Source: Streptomyces lavendofoliae (GTDB taxonomy: Bacteria > Actinomycetota > Actinomycetes > Streptomycetales > Streptomycetaceae). From it: a stretch of DNA of 64,000 nucleotides. Below the pieces are notes generated by a model, which ran no database searches, was not told where the DNA came from, and saw only the letters and a list, made by a program, of their open reading frames with translations. The position numbers and the translations under genes were made by a program. Positions 25,185 to 32,404 of this stretch are shown here, one piece after another (positions within the stretch are counted from its first letter, which is position 1; each line of letters starts with the position of its first letter). The stretch lies in contig NZ_BMTP01000008.1 of NCBI RefSeq assembly GCF_014649735.1, positions 287,891 to 351,890 on the forward strand, read 5' to 3'.

Positions 25185-25508
25185 TTACACCCGGGGCAAC
25201 GTTTCGGCGGCGATGCCGCCTTCGATGGCGAGGATGCGGTGCAGCCGGGTGGCCACCAGCAGGCGCTGCATCTGGGGCGGTACGCCCCGCAGCACCAGCC
25301 GGCGGCCGCAGCGGCCCGCTCGCCGGTGGGCGCCCATGATGACTCCCAGGCCGGTGGCGTCCCAGGAGTCGAGGCCGGTCAGGTCCAGTACCAGGTCGCC
25401 GGCTCCGTCGTCGACGGCCGAGTGCAGGACCGTACGGGCGTCCGCCGCGCTGCGCACGTCGAGGCGGCCCCCGACGACCAGCTCGGCGTGGTCGCCCCTG
25501 ATGTGCAT
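25185..25508 (-). CDS. STAS-domain protein, anti-sigma factor antagonist-like
   Basis: A 107-residue single STAS domain. The ATG at 25508 is preferred because GGGGAG lies seven bases upstream; an ATG 15 codons earlier has no such site. The fold is typical (HAELVVGGRLDVRSAADART, then LVLDLTGLDSWDATGLGVIM). In SpoIIAA and BldG the helix after the third strand starts D-S-(S/T)-G, with the first Ser phosphorylated by an anti-sigma kinase. Here it reads Asp50-Ala51-Thr52-Gly53, so the phospho-acceptor is missing. Such a protein could be constitutively active or serve a different role (inference). Confidence 0.85.
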   Translation of the reverse strand: MHIRGDHAELVVGGRLDVRSAADARTVLHSAVDDGAGDLVLDLTGLDSWDATGLGVIMGAHRRAGRCGRRLVLRGVPPQMQRLLVATRLHRILAIEGGIAAETLPRV

Positions 25509-25624
25509 ATGCGCTCCCCGAGAGTGCGTTGTCGTCACGTCTTTCGTCGTCACGTACTTCTATGCAACAACTGACTGCCTATCCGGCGGACCAGTTGCGC
25601 CTTGTAAGCGAACCGATACCGAAT

Positions 25625-25640
25625 TCACCCTGAGGGGTGA
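25625..25640 (-). terminator. small hairpin after the hydroxybutyryl-CoA dehydrogenase gene
   Basis: TCACCC (25625-25630) pairs with GGGTGA (25635-25640) around TGAG. It is 22 bp beyond the stop at 25662. The rest of the gap to the STAS start is comparatively AT-rich and should hold the STAS promoter. Confidence 0.35.
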
Positions 25641-25661
25641 TGGTGAAGGGGTCGGGACGGC

Positions 25662-26510
25662 TCAGTGCTTGTAGAAGCCCTGCCCGCTCTTGCGACCGAT
25701 GTCACCGGCGTCCACCATCCGGCGCATCAGCTCCGGCGGCGCGAACTTCTCGTCCTGCGACTCGGTGTAGATGTTGCTGGTGGCGTGGAGCAGGATGTCC
25801 ACGCCGGTGAGGTCGGCGGTGGCCAGCGGGCCCATCGCGTGGCCGAAGCCCAGCTTGCAGGCGACGTCGATGTCCTCGGCGGAGGCGACGCCCGATTCGT
25901 ACAGCTTCGCGGCCTCGACGACCAGGGCGGAGATCAGACGGGTCGTCACGAAGCCGGCGACGTCGCGGTTGACGACGATGCAGGTCTTGCCGACGGACTC
26001 GGCGAACTCGCGGGCGGTGGCGAGGGTTTCGTCGCTGGTCTTGTAACCGCGCACCAGTTCGCACAGCTGCATCATCGGGACCGGCGAGAAGAAGTGGGTG
26101 CCGACGACGCGCTCCGGGCGCTCCGTCACGGCGGCGATCTTGGTGATCGGGATGGCGGAGGTGTTGGAGGCCAGGACGGCGTCGTCGCGTACGAGCTTGT
26201 CGAGCGTACGGAAGATGTCGTGCTTGACGTCCAGCTTCTCGAACACGGCCTCGACGACGATGTCGGCGTCGGCCGCCGCGTCCATGTCGGTGGTCGTGGT
26301 GATGCGGGCCAAGGCCGCCTCGGCGTCGGCGGCTTCGAGCCGGCCCTTGGCGACGAACTTGTCGTACGAGGCCTTGATGCCGTCGGTGCCGCGGGTCAGG
26401 GCGGCGTCGGTGACGTCGCGCAGCACGACCTCCCAGCCCGCCTGGGCCGAGACCTGCGCGATTCCGGACCCCATGAGTCCGGCCCCGATGACGGCGAGCT
26501 TCCTGGCCAC
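25662..26510 (-). CDS. 3-hydroxybutyryl-CoA dehydrogenase
   Basis: A 282-residue enzyme with an N-terminal Rossmann fold (GAGLMGSG at 8-15, NAD-binding), the catalytic region VGTHFFSPVPMMQLCELVRG containing the active His, and a C-terminal helical domain ending MVDAGDIGRKSGQGFYKH. It reduces acetoacetyl-CoA to 3-hydroxybutyryl-CoA or runs in reverse. The length is standard for the single-domain class. In Streptomyces such enzymes serve butyryl-CoA and ethylmalonyl-CoA metabolism, which would link it to the thiolase and epimerase genes at 7.5-9.3 kb (inference). Confidence 0.93.
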   Translation of the reverse strand: MARKLAVIGAGLMGSGIAQVSAQAGWEVVLRDVTDAALTRGTDGIKASYDKFVAKGRLEAADAEAALARITTTTDMDAAADADIVVEAVFEKLDVKHDIFRTLDKLVRDDAVLASNTSAIPITKIAAVTERPERVVGTHFFSPVPMMQLCELVRGYKTSDETLATAREFAESVGKTCIVVNRDVAGFVTTRLISALVVEAAKLYESGVASAEDIDVACKLGFGHAMGPLATADLTGVDILLHATSNIYTESQDEKFAPPELMRRMVDAGDIGRKSGQGFYKH

Positions 26511-26652
26511 GATCTTCCCCTTAACACCCGTTCACGAATCGGCTCTTCGCGGAGGTTAGCGGGCGCGCGCGGCCGTGTGGCGCCGAAGAGATGCGCGTCA
26601 CGTCTCAGATGACGGACATCACACCGATGCGGCCGGCGCGGTGAGCCGGAGG

Positions 26653-26671
26653 GCCGCTCGCCGTGAGCGGC
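26653..26671 (-). terminator. hairpin directly after the TetR gene
   Basis: GCCGCTC (26653-26659) and GAGCGGC (26665-26671) form a perfect 7-bp stem with a 5-base loop, starting one base beyond the TetR stop on the minus strand. Confidence 0.5.
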
Positions 26672-26672
26672 G

Positions 26673-27323
26673 TCACCGCCCGGGCACTCGCTCCGCGTAC
26701 CGCAGCACCTTCTCGCCGAGGAGATCCTCCATCTCGTCGAGGAGACCGAGGGCCTCGCGGGCGACCTCGGGGATGTCGCGCCCCTCGGCCATCCCGGTGC
26801 CGATCCAGGCCATCAGCGTGCCGTGGATCCAGGAGAGCTGACCGGCGACGAGGGTGGGCATCGGGTCGCGGTCCTCGGCGGCGGTCTCCTCGGCGAGGGT
26901 CGCCGTGAGGTCGGCGAGGGCTTCCTGCTGGATGGCCCAGAGGCGGGAGCGCAGCGCGTGGGCGTCGGTGATGACGCGCACGAAGTCCGCCCAGCCGGCG
27001 AAGAGACCGACGGTGGGCGAGTGGCCGACGACGGCGGCGCGCAGTTCGCGCAGGACGGCGCCGGCGGCGGACTCGCCGGGGCGGCGGCCGCGCACGTAGC
27101 GGGAGAGGCGGTCGACGACGTCCTCGCCGCGGTCGAGGAACAGGTCTTCCTTGGCGGGGAAGTAGTTGTACACGGTGTTGACGGAGACGTCGGCGGCCCG
27201 TGCGATCTCGGCGATCGTCACCGCGTCGAAGCCGCGCTCCAGGAACAGGCCCGTGGCCACGTCCGAGATGTGCTGCCTGGTCTGCCGCTTCTTGCGCTCT
27301 CTCAGTCCCTCGGTCGTCGCCAT
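26673..27323 (-). CDS. TetR family transcriptional regulator
   Basis: A 216-residue regulator with an N-terminal helix-turn-helix (about 28-55: DAVTIAEIARAADVSVNTVY, then NYFPAKEDLF) and an all-helical ligand domain. It is divergent from a drug-type ABC transporter with only 79 bp between starts, and the gap holds an imperfect palindrome. This is the classical layout of a repressor controlling an exporter and itself, derepressed by the exported compound or a relative of it. The ligand cannot be inferred. Confidence 0.93.
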   Translation of the reverse strand: MATTEGLRERKKRQTRQHISDVATGLFLERGFDAVTIAEIARAADVSVNTVYNYFPAKEDLFLDRGEDVVDRLSRYVRGRRPGESAAGAVLRELRAAVVGHSPTVGLFAGWADFVRVITDAHALRSRLWAIQQEALADLTATLAEETAAEDRDPMPTLVAGQLSWIHGTLMAWIGTGMAEGRDIPEVAREALGLLDEMEDLLGEKVLRYAERVPGR

Positions 27324-27350
27324 GCCCTCATCCTAGCTTCGCTGGTGCGG

Positions 27351-27381
27351 CTGAAAACTTGTAGTCGTTGCAAAATTTCAG
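27351..27381. promoter_or_regulatory. imperfect palindrome, candidate TetR operator
   Basis: The arms CTGAAAACTTGTAG (27351-27364) and TTGCAAAATTTCAG (27368-27381) are inverted repeats, 10 of 14 positions matching, with six matching pairs at the outer ends. A second short palindrome, CAGAG-A-CTCTG, overlaps the right edge at 27379-27389. This is the only AT-rich stretch between the divergent TetR and ABC genes. The regulator identity is inferred from position. Confidence 0.5.
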
Positions 27382-27402
27382 AGACTCTGTTTTTCTGGGC
27401 GC

Positions 27403-28185
27403 ATGCCCATCATCAGTACGGCCGGACTGGCCCACACCTTCCGCACCCGGGGCGGCCCCGTCGACGCCGTCCGCGGTATCGACCTGACCGTCCGGACGGG
27501 CGAGATCCTCGGCTTCCTCGGCCCCAACGGCGCCGGGAAGACCACCACCCTGCGCATGCTCACCACGCTCCTCGCCCCCACCGGCGGCGCCGCCACGGTC
27601 GCGGGCTGCGACCTGGTGGGCGACCCCGCCGGCGTACGCCGCAGGATCGGCTACGTCGCCCAGTCCGGCGGCGTCGACCTCTCCGTGTCGGTACGCGAGG
27701 AGCTGGTCACCCAGGGCCGGCTCTACCGCCTCTCCCGGGCCGAGGCGGCCGGCCGGGCGGACGAGCTGGCGCACGACCTGGACCTGACCGGGGTGCTGGA
27801 CCGGCCCTGCGCGGCGCTCTCCGGCGGGCAGCGGCGGCGGCTGGACATCGCCCTGGGGCTCACCCACCGCCCCGAGGTCCTCTTCCTCGACGAACCGACC
27901 ACCGGCCTCGACCCGGGCAGCCGCGCCGACCTGTGGCGGCTGGTGCGGCGGCTGCGCGACTCGTACGGCACCACCGTCTTCCTCACCACCCACTACCTCG
28001 ACGAGGCCGACGAACTGTCCGACCGGCTCGTGATCGTCGACAAGGGCGCGGTCGTCGCCGAGGGCACACCGGCCGCGCTCAAGGAGCGGTACGCCGGGTC
28101 GGCCGGCGCGTCGCTCCAGGACACCTTCCTCGCCGTCACCGGACGCGGACCCGCGCCCGCCGACCGGGCCCCCACGGCCGTCTAG
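27403..28185 (+). CDS. ABC transporter ATP-binding protein, DrrA type
   Basis: A 260-residue ATPase with Walker A GPNGAGKTT (40-48), canonical signature LSGGQRRRLDIA, Walker B VLFLDEPTTGLDPGSR and the switch His in FLTTHYLDEAD. It matches the daunorubicin-resistance (DrrA) type of exporter ATPases in layout and size. No clear Shine-Dalgarno site precedes the ATG, so the start is slightly uncertain. It is followed after nine bases by its permease. The divergent TetR gene is the likely regulator. Confidence 0.93.
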   Translation: MPIISTAGLAHTFRTRGGPVDAVRGIDLTVRTGEILGFLGPNGAGKTTTLRMLTTLLAPTGGAATVAGCDLVGDPAGVRRRIGYVAQSGGVDLSVSVREELVTQGRLYRLSRAEAAGRADELAHDLDLTGVLDRPCAALSGGQRRRLDIALGLTHRPEVLFLDEPTTGLDPGSRADLWRLVRRLRDSYGTTVFLTTHYLDEADELSDRLVIVDKGAVVAEGTPAALKERYAGSAGASLQDTFLAVTGRGPAPADRAPTAV

Positions 28186-28194
28186 GAGCCTGCC

Positions 28195-28944
28195 GTGCTG
28201 TTCCACGACATCGCGCTGGTCTTCGGGCGGTACGCCCGCCAGACACTGCGCTCGAAGTTCCAGCTGCTCTTCGGCGTCCTGATGCCGCTGCTGTACCTGC
28301 TCTTCTTCGGCCCGCTCCTCACGGGACTGCCGCTCGGCACGGAGGGCGACTCCTGGCAGGTCCTGGTGCCCGGCCTGCTGCTCCAGCTGGGCCTGTTCGG
28401 CGCGTCGTTCGCCGGCTTCGCGATCATCATCGAGCAGCAGATGGGCGTCGTCGAGCGGCTGCGGGTCACCCCGGTCAGCCGGCTGGCGCTGCTGCTGGGA
28501 CGGGTCCTGCGCGACGCCGCGGTCTTCGTCTTCCAGGCCGTGCTGCTGGTGCTGGCCGCCGTGGCGATGGGGCTGCGGGCACCGCTGGGCGGCGTTCTGA
28601 CCGGGTTCGCGTTCGTCGCCGTCCTGACGGTCGCGCTGGCGTCGCTGTCGTACGCGCTGGCGCTGAGGCTGCCCAGACCGCAGGAGTTCGGGCCGGCCGT
28701 CAACGCGGTGGCCATGCCGTCGATGCTGCTGTCCGGCCTGATGCTGCCCATGGCGCTGGCCCCGGCCTGGCTCGACGTCCTGTCGCACCTGATGCCGTTC
28801 CGCTACCTGGTGGACGCGGTGCGGGCCGGGTACGTGGGCGACTACGCGGGTCCCGAGATGCTGTACGGGGTGCTGGTCGCCGCCGCCTTCGCGGCCGTCG
28901 CGGTGACGGTGGGCACACGGGTGTTCCGGAGGGCCGGCGCGTAA
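28195..28944 (+). CDS. ABC-2 type transporter permease, DrrB type
   Basis: A 249-residue membrane protein from a GTG with six predicted segments. A cytoplasmic N-terminus (FHDIALVFGRYARQTLRSKF) precedes LLFGVLMPLLYLLFF. The loop IIEQQMGVVERLRVTPVSRL and the late motif LMPFRYLVDAVRAGYVGDY are typical of the DrrB/ABC-2 family. It pairs with the ATPase directly upstream to export an unknown, probably hydrophobic compound. Confidence 0.9.
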   Translation: MLFHDIALVFGRYARQTLRSKFQLLFGVLMPLLYLLFFGPLLTGLPLGTEGDSWQVLVPGLLLQLGLFGASFAGFAIIIEQQMGVVERLRVTPVSRLALLLGRVLRDAAVFVFQAVLLVLAAVAMGLRAPLGGVLTGFAFVAVLTVALASLSYALALRLPRPQEFGPAVNAVAMPSMLLSGLMLPMALAPAWLDVLSHLMPFRYLVDAVRAGYVGDYAGPEMLYGVLVAAAFAAVAVTVGTRVFRRAGA

Positions 28945-28957
28945 CTAGGCTGGCCGC

Positions 28958-29530
28958 ATGGTCAACCTGACGCGCATCTACACCCGCACCGGCGACAAGG
29001 GCACGACGGCACTCGGCGACATGAGCCGCACGGCCAAGACGGACCCGCGGATCGCGGCGTACGCCGACGCCAACGAGGCCAACGCGGTCATCGGCACCGC
29101 CATCGCCCTGGGCGGCCTCGACGAGGAGGTCGTCAAGGTCCTCGTCCGCGTCCAGAACGACCTGTTCGACGTGGGCGCGGACCTGTCGACGCCGGTCGTG
29201 GAGAACCCGCAGTACCCGCCGCTGCGGGTGGAGCAGGGTTACGTCGACAAGCTGGAGGCCGACTGCGACCGGTTCCTGGAGGACCTGGACAAGCTCCGCT
29301 CCTTCATCCTCCCGGGCGGCACCCCGGGCGCGGCCCTGCTGCACCAGGCGTGCACGGTCGTGCGGCGGGCCGAGCGCTCGACGTGGGCGGCGCTGGAGGT
29401 CCACGGCGACACGATGAACGCCCTGACGGCCACGTACCTCAACCGCCTCTCCGACCTGCTGTTCATCCTGGCCAGGACGGCCAACAAGCAGGTCGGCGAC
29501 GTGCTGTGGGTGCCGGGCGGGGAGCGCTGA
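28958..29530 (+). CDS. PduO-type ATP:cob(I)alamin adenosyltransferase
   Basis: A 190-residue enzyme of the PduO family. It has the N-terminal ATP-binding motif TRTGDKGTTALGD, a central DLFDVGADLSTP and the conserved C-terminal segment VRRAERSTWAAL followed by LTATYLNRLSDLLFILAR. It transfers the adenosyl group from ATP to reduced cobalamin, making the cofactor needed by methylmalonyl-CoA mutase; meaB and mce in this window serve the same pathway. It starts 13 bp after the permease gene but is functionally unrelated to it. Confidence 0.94.
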   Translation: MVNLTRIYTRTGDKGTTALGDMSRTAKTDPRIAAYADANEANAVIGTAIALGGLDEEVVKVLVRVQNDLFDVGADLSTPVVENPQYPPLRVEQGYVDKLEADCDRFLEDLDKLRSFILPGGTPGAALLHQACTVVRRAERSTWAALEVHGDTMNALTATYLNRLSDLLFILARTANKQVGDVLWVPGGER

Positions 29531-29537
29531 GCCACCC

Positions 29538-29602
29538 GGCCGCCCGCACGGGCGGCCGCCCGTGCGGGACGCCGCCCGTGCGGGACGCCGCCCGTGCGGG
29601 GC
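29538..29602. repeat. hairpin followed by three tandem 16-bp repeats between convergent genes
   Basis: GGCCGCCCG-CA-CGGGCGGCC forms a hairpin at 29538-29557. Overlapping its end, the unit GCCGCCCGTGCGGGAC is repeated at 29555-29570 and 29571-29586, with a final copy at 29587-29602 differing by one base. Each unit contains the small palindrome CCCGTGCGGG. The array fills the gap between the adenosyltransferase and the convergent membrane protein gene and may act as a bidirectional terminator. Confidence 0.7.
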
Positions 29603-29603
29603 G

Positions 29604-30245
29604 TCAGCGGCGCTCCACCGGGAGCGGGTCCCGGCTCTGCGCCGGGCCTCCCGGGCCTCCCGGGCCTCCCGGGCCTCCCGGGGCTGCCGCGTCCGCCGGG
29701 GCCGCCGGGCCCTTCGGCGCCTTTTTCGGCCAGAGCGCGTACGACAGCGCGATCAGCCCGTGGATGCCGGCCGCCCGCCACGCCACGTGCGTCCAGCTCT
29801 CCAGCGAACCGGTGCGGGCCGGGTCGTCCACGTACAGGATCGCCAGCCACAGCAGCCCCGTGGCGACCACCGCCCCGACGGCCGTGCCGAGCCAGATCCG
29901 GCCCTCGTGGCGGGCGCGCGCCATGCCGTACCGGGGCGGCCCCGCCGGCGGCGGGGCGCCCCCGAGGCGGTGCGCGGCGTGACCGTCGAGCCACTTCACC
30001 GTGCGGTGGCCGTGGCCGACGGTGTACCCGATGTACAACGCGGCCAGCCCGTGCTTCATGCTCGGCTCGGCGCCGTTCCTCAGGTCCAGTGCGGTGACGA
30101 CCAGCAGCACGACCTCCAGCAGCGGCTCGCACAGCAGCAGCGCCGCGCCCGTGCGGGGCATCCGCAGCAGGTAGCGGGCGGCGAGGCCGGCGGCGAGCAG
30201 CACCCAGAAGCCGACTTCACAGATGACGATGAGCGCGACGACCAC
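29604..30245 (-). CDS. conserved membrane protein of unknown function
   Basis: A 213-residue protein from a GTG with a GGGAGAG site upstream. Five hydrophobic segments are visible, including VVVALIVICEVGFWVLLAAG at the N-terminus, LLEVVLLVVTALDL and VGAVVATGLLWLAILYV. The tail is Ala/Pro/Gly-rich with a tandem GGP repeat encoded by four copies of a 9-bp unit (29645-29680). I do not recognise the family; homologues are annotated as integral membrane proteins. It is divergent from the chiS-type kinase across 150 bp. Confidence 0.75.
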   Translation of the reverse strand: MVVALIVICEVGFWVLLAAGLAARYLLRMPRTGAALLLCEPLLEVVLLVVTALDLRNGAEPSMKHGLAALYIGYTVGHGHRTVKWLDGHAAHRLGGAPPPAGPPRYGMARARHEGRIWLGTAVGAVVATGLLWLAILYVDDPARTGSLESWTHVAWRAAGIHGLIALSYALWPKKAPKGPAAPADAAAPGGPGGPGGPGGPAQSRDPLPVERR

Positions 30246-30395
30246 GGCACTCTCCCTTCGGTACCCCTCCAGCCTCCCGGCCGTCGCGGGCCGCCGCGTC
30301 GTCGGCGGTGACGAAACGACACTGCATCCTTCGATGTAGTCGGGTTCCGACCGGGCGTCGACGTCCGGGCCCCACCCGGCGTGTTGGATGGACGG

Positions 30396-31607
30396 GTGAC
30401 ACTTCCCCGTACGCATCGCGACGACGTGCTGATCGCGGCCGCCGGCCTCGCCTGCGGACTGCTGCTGTGGTCGTTCGGGCTGTACACACAGGGGCCGGCC
30501 GACAGGCGGCCCGACGGGCCCGTGGTGCTCCTCCCGCTCCTGGCCGTCACCCTGCCCGCGCTGGTGCGGCGCACCATGCCGCGCACGGCGCTGACGGTCG
30601 CCACGGTCGCGGTCCTCGCCGACCAGTTCACCCGGGGCAACCTGATGACGGTCGTGATGTTCGCCGACGTCGTCTACGCCGCCGTGGTGTACGGACGCCC
30701 CGCCTCCGCCCGGCGGATCCCGGTGACCACCGGGCTGATCACGATCGCGGTGACGCTCGGTTTCCTGGCCTGGTACCGGGACCCGGAGGCGCTGCTGGTC
30801 GGCGTGGTGACGGCGCTCCTCACCTTCTTCCCGGCCCTCACCGGCGCCGTGGTCCGCAACCACCGCCAGGCCGCCGACACGGCCCGGCTGCGGGCCGAGC
30901 AGACCGCTCTGCTGGCGGAGATGGACCGCCGCGAGGCGGTGATCGCCGAGCGGTCCCGGATGGCCCGCGAACTGCACGACATGGTCGCCAACCACCTGTC
31001 GGCCATCGCCATCCACTCCACCGCCGCGCTCTCGCTGGACGACCCGGCGACGTCCCGGGACGCGCTGGGCGTGATCCGCGAGAACAGCGTCGACGGCCTG
31101 GCCGAGATGCGCCGTCTGATCGGGCTGCTGCGGGACACCAGCGGCCACGACGAGCCGGCCGCCGCGCCCACCCTCGACGGCCTGGAGGCGCTGGTGCGGC
31201 AGGCCGGGGCGAACGGGTCGGCGAGCGGCCTGACGTTCCGCCTGGTGGACGGCCGGTCGCCGGGCGGGGACGTGCCCGCGCCCGTCGAGCTGGCCGCGTA
31301 CCGCATCGTCCAGGAGTCGCTGACGAACGCGCTCAAGCACGCGGACGCGGGCGCGGTGACCGTCGCGCTGCGCTCCACACCGGGCCACGGCCTGACCGTC
31401 GAGGTGACCAGCCCCTTCGGCGCCCGGCGGGGGCCGCGCGCGCCGGGGTCGGGCGCCGGGCTGGTGGGGATGCGGGAGCGGATCGCGCTGCTGGGCGGTG
31501 TGTTCGAGGCGGGTCCCGCGCCGGGGTGTCCGGGCGGGCCGGAGAAGATCTGGCGGGTACGGGCGGAGCTGCCCGTGGCGGAGGACGACAAGGAGCCGCA
31601 GGCATGA
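30396..31607 (+). CDS. chiS: sensor histidine kinase of the NarL/ChiS type
   Basis: A 403-residue kinase. The start is set at the GTG with GGATGG five bases upstream; an in-frame GTG at 30381 is possible. The N-terminal half has four to five membrane segments (residues 10-150) with almost no external domain. The HisKA_3 box reads ERSRMARELHDMVANHLSAI with His194, and the ATPase domain has AAYRIVQESLTNALKHADA and GSGAGLVGMRERIALLGG. It overlaps the regulator gene and lies upstream of a GH18 chitinase, matching the ChiS-ChiR-ChiC order I recall from S. coelicolor, where this pair controls chitinase C. Confidence 0.88.
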   Translation: MTLPRTHRDDVLIAAAGLACGLLLWSFGLYTQGPADRRPDGPVVLLPLLAVTLPALVRRTMPRTALTVATVAVLADQFTRGNLMTVVMFADVVYAAVVYGRPASARRIPVTTGLITIAVTLGFLAWYRDPEALLVGVVTALLTFFPALTGAVVRNHRQAADTARLRAEQTALLAEMDRREAVIAERSRMARELHDMVANHLSAIAIHSTAALSLDDPATSRDALGVIRENSVDGLAEMRRLIGLLRDTSGHDEPAAAPTLDGLEALVRQAGANGSASGLTFRLVDGRSPGGDVPAPVELAAYRIVQESLTNALKHADAGAVTVALRSTPGHGLTVEVTSPFGARRGPRAPGSGAGLVGMRERIALLGGVFEAGPAPGCPGGPEKIWRVRAELPVAEDDKEPQA

Positions 31608-32275
31608 GCGGAACGGAGGCCGTGCGCGTGCGCGTGCTGGTGGCCGAGGACCAGAGCGCGGTGCGCGCCGGGCTGGTCCTGATCCTGCGCAGCGCGCCCG
31701 GCATCGAGGTGGTCGGGGAGGCCGGGGACGGTGAGGAGGCGGTGCGCCTCGCGCGGGAGCTGCGGCCCGACCTGGTGCTGATGGATGTGCAGATGCCGCG
31801 CCTGGACGGCGTGTCGGCCACCCGTCAGGTGGTGGGCGAGGGCCTCGCGGACGTCCTGGTCCTGACGACGTTCGACCTGGACGAGTACGTCTTCGGCGCG
31901 CTGCGCGCCGGAGCGGCCGGCTTCCTGCTGAAGAACACCGAGGCCCGGGACCTCGTCGAGGCGGTGCGCACGGTGGCGCGCGGCGAGGGCCTGATCGCGC
32001 CGGCGGTGACGCGCCGGCTGATCGCGGAGTTCGCGGCGCCGGCCCGGCCGGCGCGGGCGCCGGACGCTCCCGGTCCGGCGGTGCTGGACGTGCTGACCCG
32101 CCGGGAGCGGGAAGTGCTGTCCTGCCTGGGCGAGGGACTGTCGAACGCGGAGATCGCGACGCGCCTGGAGATGGCGGAGGCGACGGTGAAGACCCATGTG
32201 AGCCGCCTGCTGGGGAAGCTTGAGCTGCGCAGCAGGGTGCAAGCGGCGGTGCTGGCGCAGGAATTGGGTGTATGA
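31604..32275 (+). CDS. chiR: LuxR/NarL-family response regulator, ChiR type
   Basis: A 223-residue regulator whose ATG overlaps the kinase stop (ATGA). The receiver domain has Asp61 in LVLMDVQMPRLDG. The C-terminal helix-turn-helix (about 155-215) reads LTRREREVLSCLGEGLSNAE, then IATRLEMAEATVKTHVSRLL. By position and type it is the partner of the upstream kinase and a probable activator of the chitinase gene 129 bp downstream. Direct evidence of its binding site is lacking. Confidence 0.9.
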   Translation: MSGTEAVRVRVLVAEDQSAVRAGLVLILRSAPGIEVVGEAGDGEEAVRLARELRPDLVLMDVQMPRLDGVSATRQVVGEGLADVLVLTTFDLDEYVFGALRAGAAGFLLKNTEARDLVEAVRTVARGEGLIAPAVTRRLIAEFAAPARPARAPDAPGPAVLDVLTRREREVLSCLGEGLSNAEIATRLEMAEATVKTHVSRLLGKLELRSRVQAAVLAQELGV

Positions 32276-32291
32276 CCGGGAGGCGCACCTG

Positions 32292-32333
32292 TGGTCTGGA
32301 CCTATTGACGATTGGTCCAGACCTTCCTACGCT
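32292..32333 (+). promoter_or_regulatory. chitinase promoter with two 12-bp repeats (DasR-type)
   Basis: TGGTCTGGACCT (32292-32303) and TGGTCCAGACCT (32313-32324) form the paired direct repeat known from Streptomyces chitinase promoters, the class bound by the GlcNAc-responsive repressor DasR. A -35 box TTGACG (32305-32310) lies between the repeats and a -10 box TACGCT (32328-32333) follows after 17 bases, so the second repeat sits inside the promoter. Transcription would start near 32340. Confidence 0.75.
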
Positions 32334-32404
32334 CACGGCGCGCACCTTTCACGGACTCACGGACGCGACCCCCACTTCGTCCGTCCGCAACTTGAGGAGC
32401 ACCG

